DNA of 40,546 nucleotides. It comes from Thermoplasmata archaeon (lineage in GTDB: Archaea; Thermoplasmatota; Thermoplasmata; Lutacidiplasmatales; UBA184). The first letter of the stretch is position 1, and each line of letters starts with the position of its first letter. The notes beneath the pieces were generated by a model that searched no databases, was not told where the DNA came from, and saw only the letters and a program-made list of their open reading frames with translations. Positions 1 to 8,969 of this stretch are shown in pieces. The stretch lies in NCBI GenBank assembly GCA_022750355.1, contig JAKIVW010000003.1, forward strand, positions 1-40,546, given 5' to 3'. Both the position numbers and the translations under genes were made by a program.

Positions 1-51
1 TCCTAGAGGCCTGCGGAGCCTCAGACCTGGGTTCGAATCCCAGCACGGGCG
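1..51 (+). tRNA. 3' part of a class II tRNA, probably tRNA-Ser (truncated by window start)
   Basis: A T arm with 5-bp stem and loop TTCGAAT lies at 27-43, followed by the 3' acceptor strand at 44-50 and a G discriminator at 51. Before it is a long variable arm, a 5-bp stem GAGGC/GCCTC around a 7-base loop at 6-22. This makes it a class II tRNA, so Ser or Leu. G at the discriminator position favours Ser, since archaeal tRNA-Leu normally carries A there. No CCA is encoded. The anticodon lies outside the window, so the identity is an inference. The last bases are duplicated exactly at 1300-1318. Confidence 0.85.
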
Positions 52-52
52 T
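34..52 (+). repeat. att-like direct repeat, copy 1 (inside the tRNA 3' end)
   Basis: CGAATCCCAGCACGGGCGT runs from the tRNA T loop through the discriminator base and one base beyond. The same 19 bases recur in the same orientation at 1300-1318, with mismatches immediately outside. Duplication of a tRNA 3' end is the usual footprint of tyrosine-recombinase integration. Confidence 0.8.
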
Positions 53-250
53 GGTCCCCCCCGGCGACGAGTCGCTCCGTTTCGGACTCGCCCAATGCCC
101 CTGGCCGCGATTGCGAATTTGGACTTGCTCCCACCTTAGGGCGGGGGGAGACTCCGAGCCCTAAGCTAAGCTTCTTACCCTACCCGCCGATCATCGCGAT
201 GTCATTCCGGCCGAAGGAAGGCCGAGGTCGTGAGGCATCCGGGATTGTTC

Positions 251-1060
251 ATGGACCCAACTATGCGATCCCAGGCGGCTGCGACCTACAACGCGGCGTC
301 GGACCACTTCGACGACCCCGCTCTCTCTTTCTGGAACCGGTTCGGCGAGCGAACGATTGACCGTTTGGGACTCCGCCCCGGAGACCATGTTCTCGATGTA
401 TGTTGCGGGAGCGGAGCCTCCGCGCTCCCTGCGGCAGCGCGGGTAACCCCGACCGGCCGGGTGACCGCGGTCGATGTTTCGGACCGGCTGATCGAGCTCT
501 GCCGAGCCAAGGCGGAGGGGCGCGGACTCAGGAACGTGGCGGCTCAGTTGGGGGACATGGAAAACCTAGCCCTCGCGGACGAATCCTTCGACGCCGTGGT
601 GTGTGTGTTCGGTCTCTTCTTCGCTAACGACATGACCCGGACCGTGTCGAAGCTCTGGAAACTGGTCCGACCTCGAGGTCGCATGGCCATCACGACGTGG
701 GGTCCCCGAATGTTTGAGCCAGGATCCGGATCCTTCTGGGACGCGGTTCGGGCAGAACGACCCGAGCTGCATCGCGCCTACCACCCATGGGATCGCATCG
801 TCGAACCGGAGGCGCTGAACCGAGTTCTTCAGGACGGCGGAGTTCCCGTGCCCACTGTAGTGGCGGAGTCCGGCCAACACGCGCTTCGGACCCCTCGGGA
901 CTGGTGGTCCATCGTGCTCGGCTCCGGTTTTCGATCCACCGTCGACCAACTCGGTCCACCGGCGGCAGAGCGGGTGCGACGGTCCAACTTGGACTGGCTC
1001 GCGACCCACGACATCCATCATATCGAGGTCAATGTGATCTACGCGACGGCTACTAAATAG
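251..1060 (+). CDS. SAM-dependent class I methyltransferase (UbiE/Methyltransf_11-like)
   Basis: About 269 residues from ATG at 251; an in-frame GTG at 230 would add seven residues. Motif I is VLDVCCGSGAS near residue 48, followed by an acidic strand (VTAVDVS), a GDME motif and the VVCVFGLFF strand, the order of a class I Rossmann methyltransferase. The substrate cannot be told. The fold resembles UbiE-type C-methyltransferases, but this is only a family likeness. The gene stands alone between two copies of a tRNA 3' end, so it may have arrived on an integrated element. Nothing around it suggests a pathway. Confidence 0.85.
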   Translation: MDPTMRSQAAATYNAASDHFDDPALSFWNRFGERTIDRLGLRPGDHVLDVCCGSGASALPAAARVTPTGRVTAVDVSDRLIELCRAKAEGRGLRNVAAQLGDMENLALADESFDAVVCVFGLFFANDMTRTVSKLWKLVRPRGRMAITTWGPRMFEPGSGSFWDAVRAERPELHRAYHPWDRIVEPEALNRVLQDGGVPVPTVVAESGQHALRTPRDWWSIVLGSGFRSTVDQLGPPAAERVRRSNLDWLATHDIHHIEVNVIYATATK

Positions 1061-1299
1061 GCCGAGACGAGGCGCTCGATTTCCTTGGTTCCAAGTTTTC
1101 CCATCGGGCACGCTCGGTAACCTCCCGCTCCCTCGTCGACCAGTCGGACCCTTGCCCACGAAGGGCTCGCATACCGATCCCCCAGGGGCCGCCGAATCAG
1201 ACCATCGTCGAATCGCGCCACCCGGTGCGCAGCCTCCGCCCCCTCCGGTTGCCTCATTCGCGTTCCGTCGTCACCATTGTATTCGTTAGCCACGCCTAA

Positions 1300-1318
1300 C
1301 GAATCCCAGCACGGGCGT
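1300..1318 (+). repeat. att-like direct repeat, copy 2 (orphan tRNA 3' end)
   Basis: Exact 19-base copy of the tRNA 3' end at 34-52, in the same orientation. There is no tRNA body upstream: the preceding bases do not form a T stem, D arm or anticodon arm. The two copies bracket 1247 bases. Confidence 0.8.
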
Positions 1319-1319
1319 C

Positions 1320-1327
1320 AAAAAAAA
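1320..1327 (-). terminator. T-run terminator for the leftward membrane-protein gene
   Basis: Eight consecutive A on the plus strand form U8 in a leftward transcript, 48 bases past the stop of the gene at 1375-1845. Archaeal termination commonly uses such T-runs without a hairpin. It is a rare run of this length in a GC-rich window. Confidence 0.5.
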
Positions 1328-1374
1328 GGGTCGCCCGAACGGAGCGGGTCCTACTCGTAACGAGCCCTGGCCGC

Positions 1375-1845
1375 CTATCCGATGGGGGAGAGGTCGGCCA
1401 GGGTCCGGAGCAAGGCCCGGCGGTGGAACTCGACCGACCCGACAATCGCCAGACCTGCGGCCAGGAGCCCCGACCCTACCGCGAGCAGTAGGCGGGCGAC
1501 CATGTACGCTTCCGGCGGCGTGGCCGGGAACGGCCCATGGGTGAAGTAGAAACTAGAAATGGGTACGAAGAGCGCAATCCAAACAATACCATAGCCGAAG
1601 AAGAGGATCGTCAAACCACCGATCAACGAGCCTGCTCGGACCAGGGTCACTCGGCCTCCTCCTCGGCGGGTTCCGTAGGTTCGGATCACGGCCCGAAAAG
1701 ATCGCGACAACCCCATCGCCAGGAGGAGGGCACCGAACGCCAGCGCCCCGAGAATGGAGGCGAGTAGCTCGAGAGAACGTAGGGTGTAACCGGACTCGCC
1801 GGGGGCTCCCCAAATGAGACCCGCGTGCAACGTAATTCCAAACAT
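1375..1845 (-). CDS. Small polytopic membrane protein of unknown function
   Basis: 156 residues from the first ATG. About four hydrophobic segments are visible, near residues 2-14, 27-45, 70-95 and 115-138, with basic stretches between them. No family is recognised. The start is doubtful. The reading frame stays open upstream to 1983 without ATG, GTG or TTG, and its residues just before the ATG are hydrophobic and follow two arginines, as expected for the first half of a membrane helix. A different frame begins at ATG 1976 and stops at 1866. A one-base indel near 1868 would join them into a protein of about 200 residues. The region looks less GC-rich than its neighbours by eye. Confidence 0.6.
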   Translation of the reverse strand: MFGITLHAGLIWGAPGESGYTLRSLELLASILGALAFGALLLAMGLSRSFRAVIRTYGTRRGGGRVTLVRAGSLIGGLTILFFGYGIVWIALFVPISSFYFTHGPFPATPPEAYMVARLLLAVGSGLLAAGLAIVGSVEFHRRALLRTLADLSPIG

Positions 1846-2383
1846 CGCGGAGAACGTGAGAATCAGTCCCCGCCGATGACTGCAAGGGGCGTCACTTCCT
1901 GCGACGGCATCGAGTGATTCCTCGGCCCAGCACCATCGACCGGAAGGTCCTCCGAATGACTCATTTCTTCCACCATCGATCTACGGTCCTAGTTCAACCG
2001 GACGCATGGGTCCGACTAACTACCTTTACTTCGGGTCGAGTTCGAGAGCTACCCGCACCGGCTTGATTTTCACGGGTCCTCACCGATCGATCGGACTCGC
2101 CGATTGACGAGTCCATCCACCTGCCCCAACGATGGCTCTTCCCGGTAGAACCGGTTCGACAGAATCCGATATCCACATGTTCTGCGGCTGTCCCATTCAA
2201 TCGGAAACCGGGCCTACCGGACATGGGTGCAAATCCACCCGCGGACGATGTTCGTTGACCGCAGTGGGCCGGCGGAGGTTGCGCGCCGAGGACGGCCCCG
2301 TTTCGAGCTCGGGGAATGGTTGAAATAAGATGGGCGGGAAATCTATCTCGACCGAACTGTCTCCCCCTCGATGGAAGTGCTCA
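1846..2383. other. Long intergenic region with an inverted repeat
   Basis: About 540 bases lie between the leftward membrane-protein gene and the rightward pilin gene. No convincing gene is visible apart from the possible 5' extension of the leftward gene (up to 1976). A perfect 7-bp inverted repeat GGACTCG/CGAGTCC with an 8-base spacer lies at 2093-2114; it could be an operator or an RNA hairpin. An A/T-rich TTGAAATAAG at 2320-2329 is a possible TATA element for the pilin gene. Confidence 0.4.
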
Positions 2384-3022
2384 ATGAACGGTTTTACCAC
2401 GCGGCAGCGAAGTTGGAGAAAAGCGCCGAAGAGAGCGGTGTCGCCGATCATAGCCATGATCTTACTGGTCGCGATCGTCGTCGTGTTGGCTGCGGTGCTC
2501 TACGTCCTGGTGTCGGGACTGGCCCACGGTCCGGGATCGACGCCCATCGGCGCTGCCTTCGCCGCCGGTCAGGTTTCCTCGGGAACGTGCACGGCCGGGA
2601 GTGCGCAGACCCTCGGCCCCGCCGCCATCACCGGGGGGTGCAAAGCTGGCGACTTCATTTACGTCTTGACGGTGGAATCCTCGGCTGTATCGTTCGGAAG
2701 CGTACTGTTCGAAGTCAAGACCCCCTCGGGAAGTGGTTTCGCGGGCGGCGGCCCTAGTTCTTCCTTCGCGGTACTGGACAGTGGGAGCCACGTCGCGGCG
2801 ATCAGCGTGACCGGCACGATCGTGGTCATGACCACGAAGTGGCCGGGGTACGGCCTTACAACGACGGCGCCGACGTACAAGGACGTAACCCCGCTGACGA
2901 ACCTGTACTCCATCGTGATCGACGCGGGTTCGGCCAGTCCGACGACCGGCATGGGCCTCACGTTCGTCGCCCTGGGGATTGGTTCGTACTCGGGCTCAAC
3001 GTCGCCCATAACGCTCCCCTGA
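2384..3022 (+). CDS. Archaeal type IV pilin-like protein
   Basis: About 212 residues from ATG 2384; an in-frame ATG at 2330 would add 18. The N-terminus is basic and ends in KR just before AVSPIIA, the class III signal processed by archaeal prepilin peptidase (PibD/FlaK type). It is followed by a hydrophobic stem of about 25 residues (positions 20-46) that would pack into a filament core. I chose 2384 because class III signals are usually short. The ectodomain ends in GLTFVALGIGSYSGSTSP. It is clearly similar, from TPIG near residue 52 to the end, to the ectodomain of the zinc-ribbon membrane protein at 28626-29348. No pilus ATPase or platform gene is nearby, so this may be a minor pilin. Confidence 0.85.
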   Translation: MNGFTTRQRSWRKAPKRAVSPIIAMILLVAIVVVLAAVLYVLVSGLAHGPGSTPIGAAFAAGQVSSGTCTAGSAQTLGPAAITGGCKAGDFIYVLTVESSAVSFGSVLFEVKTPSGSGFAGGGPSSSFAVLDSGSHVAAISVTGTIVVMTTKWPGYGLTTTAPTYKDVTPLTNLYSIVIDAGSASPTTGMGLTFVALGIGSYSGSTSPITLP

Positions 3023-3217
3023 ATCGATGGGACCCCCCCCCGCCGGGGATGCGGCCGCGACTCGTCCCGTTGGTGACTATCGTACCCGCACCACGCCGCG
3101 GGGCCGACACGGGTCGAGCCGCGGCTCCAGGTTAGGCACAGCGGACTCGCTTCCTTGGAAGTACGGCCAGACGGGACGGAGTCCCTTGGCCGAGACGAAA
3201 TTTCCGTCTGGGTATCC

Positions 3218-3718
3218 TCAACCCCGCGCGATGAATCGGTCCGAAGCAAGGAGAGAAACCATGGCGCGGACCACGGAGTCGACGGAACCCGTGGCATCCA
3301 GGACGGTGCCGTAATCGAATTTTGTGGACTTCACGAAGACCGCCCTGGCCGCTTCCGGGCCATGAGGTCGGTTCCGTTGTCGATCCCGTTCCACGCACAC
3401 TTCAACCGGCGCCCCCAACGTGAAAACGCGGTGGCGGTACGCGAGCCTCCCGACGAGATCCTGGATCTGGGACTTCCAGTAAAAATTGCCCTCGAAGATG
3501 ACCGGAGTGCCCCCTGCCAGCATCGGCCGAGCGGCTTCGACCGCGAACGCGTTGGCTTTCAGAAATTCGGAAAGACGACCTTCCACCCAGAGAGCCTGGT
3601 CGTCGAGGATTTGGTCGATCGAGATGACCTTCGCGCCGACTTTTCTCGAGAGTCCCTGAGAGACGGTGGACTTGCCGACCCCCAACGGCCCCCGGATCAC
3701 TATGTAGAAGACCATCAG
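3218..3718 (-). CDS. Small P-loop kinase (AAA_33-like)
   Basis: About 166 residues from ATG 3718, which puts the Walker A motif GPLGVGKST eight residues after the start strand VFYIVI, as is usual for these kinases. A ligand-binding region (VISIDQILDD) follows. VIFEGNF near the middle resembles the Walker B/DxD-like strand of shikimate and nucleotide kinases, and an arginine-rich lid (ERDRQRNRPHGPE) comes next. The acceptor is unknown; it could be a nucleoside, a sugar or a small antibiotic-like molecule. An in-frame ATG at 3793 would add 25 residues. The gene converges on the pilin gene. Confidence 0.75.
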   Translation of the reverse strand: MMVFYIVIRGPLGVGKSTVSQGLSRKVGAKVISIDQILDDQALWVEGRLSEFLKANAFAVEAARPMLAGGTPVIFEGNFYWKSQIQDLVGRLAYRHRVFTLGAPVEVCVERDRQRNRPHGPEAARAVFVKSTKFDYGTVLDATGSVDSVVRAMVSLLASDRFIARG

Positions 3719-4093
3719 CCCCGAATCCTTGGTGAGCCGACTTCGCACAACGGCAATTTGCTCGGAGGGCTCCTCCAGAAGGATGCCGGCCATTTGAGGT
3801 GGGGGGACAGTGAAAGTAGGATGGACGAACGGCGGAAGTGTCGATATGTGTCTCAGGGAAGTTTGCGCCGACCGCGGCTTCCACCGGTGTAGGTTCGATC
3901 CTGGAGTCTTGAAATTCGCTCGGGGACGAGACCGTTCTTGACCCCGTGAAGATCCGGGTCGTTCTGGCGTGAGGGAGAAGAGTCCCCCACTACGAACTGG
4001 TACCAAAATCCTCTCAGTTCCGAGTTGAGCGAGGGAGCGCTCTTAAACCGAACTGAGCTCCAGCGGCCCCCATCAGGGAACCGAGCGATTCAG
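3719..4093. other. Divergent intergenic region
   Basis: About 375 bases lie between the leftward kinase and the rightward propeller gene. Part may encode an N-terminal extension of the kinase (to 3793). CTTAAACC at about 4041-4048 is a weak TATA candidate for the rightward gene. Nothing else is recognisable. Confidence 0.35.
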
Positions 4094-6597
4094 ATGCAGA
4101 CTCTTGGACAGAACGTGTTGCGGCGACGACCCTCCCTCCCACAATTTCTCTTGGCGATCGCGGTAGTAGCGATGCTCGCCCTGTTCTTCCCCCCGGGCGC
4201 CGGACTCTCCGGCCCCACCAGTCCGGCCTCCCCCTCCTCGGAATTGGGCCCGTTTGCCCTAACCGCCCCGACGGTGGCGGCCCATACCGACTTCAACGTG
4301 AGCGGGACCAGCGGAACCTCCGGCTCCTTCACGTCGCACACCGGCGACACCATCGTGGTCTTTCTCACCGCGTTCGGGTCGAACACTATGGCGGTCTCCG
4401 ACTCCACCCACGACCTGTTTTCGAAGGTTGCCAGTGCCTCGCAACCGAGCTCGAACGGGGCCAGTTCGTTGTGGATCTTCGCGGCGTACAATGTCTCTAC
4501 CGGCGCGACCAAGAAGATCACCGCCACGATCGCGGGCGGCTCGACCGACAGTGCCGCGGTCGCGGTGGTCGACGTCACGGGCGTGGGCCCCGCGCCCTTC
4601 GACCATGTCGGGTCCGTCGCGAACTACACGACGGCGAACGACCCGCGAAACTCCAGCGCGTTGGTGCCCGCTTCCGCCTCGGACCTCGTGCTCGGAATGG
4701 TCGCCGCCCACGAAACGCGAGTCTGGAGTGCGGCGGGCGGCGATAAGTTGCTGAATGACGAACACTCCCCTGTCCCGAACGCCCTCATCACGACCGTCGA
4801 CCTCGACCGGGTCGCCTCCGCCCCCGGGAGCGTCTGGATCAACGCTACCACCGCGCGGTCCGGGACCTACTGGATGTCCGACGGACTCTCGCTCCTTCCC
4901 AAAGGGAGCTCCGGCCACCCCGCCAAGTTCACGTTCACCGAGACCGGATTGTCTTCGGGGCACGCCTGGTACGTCGTCGTGGGGGGCTCCGTCAACAACT
5001 CGACCACCGCCCAGATCAACGTCTCGCTACCCAACGGAAACTATCGATTCAGCGTGGGCCCGATCAGCGGGGTGATCGCTACCCCCTCGACCGGTTCGAT
5101 CACGATCGGGAACTCCGGCGGTACCCGAGCGATCACGTTCGCCGCGGCCGCGGATGACTGGCCGACGTACATGGGCGAAGTAAGTCGGAATGGGGCCAAT
5201 CTCAACGAGACCTCCCTATCCCCCACGACCGCCCCGAACCTGACCAAGCTCTGGGCGCTCTCGACCGGTTACATGCAGACCGAGCCGATCGTCCAGCACG
5301 GCACGGTCTACGTGGGCGGTACGAACGGCTACGAGTATGCGATCAACGCCTCGACCGGTGTCCAGGTCTGGAAGACCTTCGTGGGCCAGGTCGTCCAGCC
5401 GAACTGCGATGCGAAAGCGCAGGGGATCACGTCCTCCGCGACCGACTACGGCGGGATGATCTATGTGGGCGGCGGCAACATCACCGGCAACCTGACGAAC
5501 GGCACGGCCGGTGGTACGCGCTCAACGCCTCGACCGGGAACATCGCCTGGGTGATACCGATCGGCCTCATCAGTTCCGGATACTACAACTGGGCCAGTCC
5601 GCTGGTCGTCAACGGGTACGCGTACGTGGGAGTGGCGAGCCGGTGCGACCAGCCGCTCGTCTGGGGGGGACTGCTCAAGGTTTCGCTCACCTCGCACAGC
5701 GTCGTGGGATTCTTCAATACGACGGTGGGCGGCAACAAGACCCGCGGGTCGAGCATCTGGGGCTCGCCGACGTACGTCGCGGCCACGAATGCCATCTATG
5801 TGGCGACCGGCAATCCGCTCAAGACCCACGTGACGAACTGGTCGGAAGCGGTGATCGCGGTCAACGCGACCACCCTCGCCCCGATCGGGAAGTGGCAGGT
5901 CCCGCTCGCTCAGACCGTCAAGGATTCCGACTTCGGCACCACGCCGGATTACTATCATCTCCCCGGTGGACAGCCCCAGGTCAGCGCGATGAACAAGAAC
6001 GGATTTGTCTACACCCTGAACGCGACGAACCTCCCCGCAGGTCCGGTATGGGAATCGCAGGTCTCCACCCAGGAATACCCGGGGAATGTCGCTCCTCTCG
6101 CGTGGGGGGACGGCCTCCTCTTCGACGGAAGCGGGCCCACGAATATTTCGGGCAAGAACTACAGCGGCGGATTGCGAGCCTTCTATCCTGGCAATGGCAC
6201 GGTGAAATGGGCCCATGGGTTCCGGGGCGACGTCTTCGGTGCACCGGCCTATGCGAATGGGATCGTGGTCGCCGCGGGCGGGACCGCCCTCGATGTCTTC
6301 AACGCCTCCACGGGCCAGCTCCTGTGGAATTGGCCGTGCCCCGCCAGCTTCAATTCGGGTCCCACGATCGCCGAGGGTCGCATCATCGCGGCCTGCTCCG
6401 AGACGTATGCGTTCGGATTCTTGGGAGTCTCGGCCGGCCCGATGGTGCCGGCGGGAGGGATGGTCGGCCCACCCCACCCAACGACGGTGCCGCCCACGAT
6501 GGTCTCTGAACACCTCCCCCTCGTTCTGACCTCGGGGAATGCGGCTACCATCGCCGTCCCGATGGCCCGAGCTCCCAAAGCTCGGAGCTTCGCGTAG
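4094..6597 (+). CDS. Secreted PQQ-type beta-propeller surface protein, split by a frameshift near 5510
   Basis: The protein would have about 835 residues. ATG 4094 gives a short basic N-terminus and one hydrophobic segment (signal or anchor, residues 14-32); an in-frame TTG at 4025 is less likely. Then come a beta-sandwich-like region (to about residue 270), an FTETGL module (about 275-350), and a PQQ-like propeller with repeated Y-A-x-N-A-S-T-G-x-x-x-W blades to the end. The frame breaks around 5508-5514: upstream reads to a stop at 5554, downstream continues in another frame from 5551. Restoring one base, probably a G in the GGTGG context, yields the expected blade sequence WYALNASTGNIAWVIPIG. 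The halves are otherwise intact. Role: probably cell-surface binding or dehydrogenase-like; the cofactor ligands were not checked. Confidence 0.8.
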
Positions 6598-6943
6598 GGA
6601 TTTCGCACCCGCCCCTCCGAGCCGGTGACGGGGACCGCGGGTGGCACGGGGGCTCATTTCCCCCTTCCCGGTACGGGAGGAGCGATCTCGATGCCGCTTC
6701 GGTCGGGGGAGCCGTGCCCCACCCTCGAGCCAGCGACCGTAGGTCGGAGGTTCCTCCTGGGCGGAACCCCGGAACTGCGCCCCCGTGGGCGTGCCGGGGT
6801 CATCCCTCGCAGAAGGACCCTGAGGAAACCTCCTGCGATCCCTTGAGGCCCCGCGGCGAGATGAGACCGAGCCCCTTCGGGAGCTTCTCACGACCGCCGA
6901 TAGGACCGGGGCGCGCCACGCCCGGACGCGAGGGCCGCGGCCC
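6598..6943. other. Convergent intergenic region without visible gene
   Basis: About 345 GC-rich bases lie between the ends of the propeller gene and the glycoside-hydrolase-like gene. Frames cross it but show only arginine/proline/glycine-rich composition typical of GC-rich shadows. No T-run or clear hairpin was seen. Confidence 0.4.
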
Positions 6944-8719
6944 CTACGTAGAGCCCTGCGGGGGTTTCGAATCCACGGCGGCCGCACGAGGGCCCGCCGG
7001 GGGCACGTTGGGCACCCACGAGGTCGGCAGGGGGAGCGGGCACGTCGGCCCCGTCCGGACGGGGGCGCCGTTTGCCGGCGGGGTTCGGCTCGGGCTCGAG
7101 GGAGCGGCGCTCGGCCGGTCCCGGTCGTGGGCGGCGTGAACCGTACGGGCCGGAACGCCCCCTCCACCCAGGCCCTGCGGGCCCACCGTGAGGATGGAGA
7201 TCGAGAGCGCGGGCAAGGTCAGGGTGCTTCCGATCAGAACCGACGAGTTGGTCGGACCGACGGAGCCGTTCACCCACTGTCGAAGGTTGCCGATGCTCAA
7301 CGGAAGGATCCCCGTTTGCGTCAGGTCGACCGAGACCTTCCTCGTCATGTTCGTGTTGACCATGAGCAGTGCGAGACCGGAAGTAATCCCGTACGTGGCG
7401 GTCGCGTAGAACGACGAGGGGCCGGTGACCGTGCTTCCCAGGGTGTCGCGACCGAGGTCCGTCATCATTTGGGTGAACAACGTGTACTGGGTTTGGAAGT
7501 GATTCGTGCTGAGTTCCCAAGCGCCTCCGTAGTGGCAGTCGTAGCAGAACCAGTCGATGTTCTTCAAACGCAGGTTGAGACCCATGGTCACGTCCGCGGC
7601 GACGTAGAGATCCCCTGCGAAGGTCGACAGGAGCTTGGTGTAGTCGTTGACCTCCGCGCCGTTGGCCTCGCTGACGAACAGCTTGAGGTTGCACTTGGGG
7701 CAGGAGGCCTGCAAGTAACTTCGGTCGGCCGCCACCTGGTTCGTGAGGGAGTACTTCCCGTTCAGATTCGCGAGCAGTTCCGGCCAGGTCGGGTTCGACG
7801 GAGCCGCCCCCATCGTGTACGAATGGACGGAGACCCCCGACAAGTTCGGGCCGTCCACCGCAGCCACCTCGCTCACGTAGGTCTTGGCATAATCGGGAGT
7901 GCCCATCGCCACGCCGAGGGCGATGAAGTGGGCATGCGGGTCGACGGCCTTGATCGCGGTGATGTACTTCCCGACGAGCTGGGCGAAGAGGACGGCGGTG
8001 ATCGTGTTCCCGCCCTTCGTCCCCCATTGCGACCACGGGGTCCCGAAGTGGGTCCAGCCGGGAACCGAGTTCCCGATCTCCCAGTAGTTCGGCTGGAAGT
8101 GGAGAGTGTTGACGACGTAGTCCGCGTAGTAGGCCGCGGTCTGGGGTTGGTCGATCTCGGCCGGCAGTTGGAAGATCGCTTGGCAATGGATCGAGTTGCA
8201 CGAGGTTACAAAAGTGGACGTCGGGGTACCCGCCTTCACGGTGCTGCCGTCGATGTTCGTGATCACGCCCGAAGTGTAATTGAACTCCTCACCGACGATT
8301 CCGCCGGGGTACCGGATGAAATTAATCGGGGTAGCGGCGACGTTCGAAGCGTCGGCGGTGCTGAACCCCTGTTGGGCCGCTACATTGACGCCCCAGAACG
8401 GGAAGGGAATGTGCTTCGCCTTCGAGATATTGACGACGCTGATCGTGGCGTTCGGTGTACTGCTGTGGCTGGAGAAGGGAGTGGGGGCAGGCCCGATGTC
8501 CCCCGTGGCCGGCGACTGGGCGACGGGCAGGTTCGAGAGCGCGGGCATCGGGCTGGTACTAATACCGGAGACCCCGGCCGACGTCGCCGGTTGAAGTCCG
8601 ATCGGCCCTCCGGGGAGGAGCATCAAGATCACGACCCCTACTGAGATCAGGGCGACTCCCTTCGCGAGGCGTGGTCGTTGGGAACTCCACGGCGTTGGGG
8701 GGCGTTCGTCGGACCGCAT
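6944..8719 (-). CDS. Secreted glycoside-hydrolase-like (TIM-barrel, clan GH-A type) protein
   Basis: 591 residues. One hydrophobic segment at 20-36 follows a basic start (signal or anchor). The core has FIRYPGG (134-140), WEIGN (213-217) and LFVSEANGAE (347-356), spaced as in GH-A enzymes such as GH39, GH51 or GH79, where an N-E pair carries the acid/base and a later E is the nucleophile. Here the residue after N217 is S218, not E, so the acid/base appears absent or displaced; E351 is the nucleophile candidate. A beta domain follows from about 440. The last 80 residues are proline/alanine-rich without a membrane anchor. Promoter: TATA at 8739-8746. The substrate is unknown. Confidence 0.7.
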   Translation of the reverse strand: MRSDERPPTPWSSQRPRLAKGVALISVGVVILMLLPGGPIGLQPATSAGVSGISTSPMPALSNLPVAQSPATGDIGPAPTPFSSHSSTPNATISVVNISKAKHIPFPFWGVNVAAQQGFSTADASNVAATPINFIRYPGGIVGEEFNYTSGVITNIDGSTVKAGTPTSTFVTSCNSIHCQAIFQLPAEIDQPQTAAYYADYVVNTLHFQPNYWEIGNSVPGWTHFGTPWSQWGTKGGNTITAVLFAQLVGKYITAIKAVDPHAHFIALGVAMGTPDYAKTYVSEVAAVDGPNLSGVSVHSYTMGAAPSNPTWPELLANLNGKYSLTNQVAADRSYLQASCPKCNLKLFVSEANGAEVNDYTKLLSTFAGDLYVAADVTMGLNLRLKNIDWFCYDCHYGGAWELSTNHFQTQYTLFTQMMTDLGRDTLGSTVTGPSSFYATATYGITSGLALLMVNTNMTRKVSVDLTQTGILPLSIGNLRQWVNGSVGPTNSSVLIGSTLTLPALSISILTVGPQGLGGGGVPARTVHAAHDRDRPSAAPSSPSRTPPANGAPVRTGPTCPLPLPTSWVPNVPPAGPRAAAVDSKPPQGST

Positions 8720-8738
8720 CGGCTTGCCGGCGACCGAT

Positions 8739-8746
8739 GATATATG
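8739..8746 (-). promoter_or_regulatory. TATA box for the glycoside-hydrolase-like gene
   Basis: On the minus strand this reads CATATATC. Its centre is about 24 bases ahead of the ATG at 8719, which predicts transcription starting at or next to the start codon, so a leaderless mRNA. Confidence 0.6.
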
Positions 8747-8969
8747 ACGTTGCCCTTAATCTGAAGTAGGTTACTTTCGGAGAGTCATTCCAGAAACAAT
8801 CGGCAACCCCCGGACGCCTCCCTCCCCGAAACAGTACTCGACCGTGACCTCCCCCCCTCGGGGTCACCGGCGAGCGGTTCTCCCGCCGAGCTCGAGGACG
8901 GGCCGACCACCGGCCACGACACCGCGTCCCCAAGGACTATGAGCCCGCGCTCGTCGCGGGTCCCACGAA

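Larger units (their letters stand above)
1061..1374. other. Intergenic region with att-like repeat and A-tract
   Basis: This stretch of about 310 bases holds the second copy of the tRNA 3' end (1300-1318) and a run of eight A (1320-1327), which is a T-run for leftward transcripts. An 84-codon leftward frame crosses it (1039-1293), but it has no recognisable domain and overlaps the methyltransferase end, so I do not call it. Confidence 0.6.

Noticed and set aside
68..90. CGAGTC/GACTCG hairpin just after the tRNA
   Set aside because: Only six base pairs with an 11-base loop and no T-run. Such short repeats are expected by chance in GC-rich DNA.
1039..1293. 84-codon leftward frame between the methyltransferase and the orphan tRNA 3' end
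   Set aside because: It overlaps the end of the methyltransferase, shows no family likeness or hydrophobic or catalytic pattern, and has no clear promoter. It could be real but cannot be supported.
5461..8644. Long open frames antisense to the propeller and glycoside-hydrolase genes (5461-7167 minus, 7127-8644 plus)
   Set aside because: Their translations are arginine/glycine/proline-rich with no domain. They mirror high GC at third positions of the real genes.
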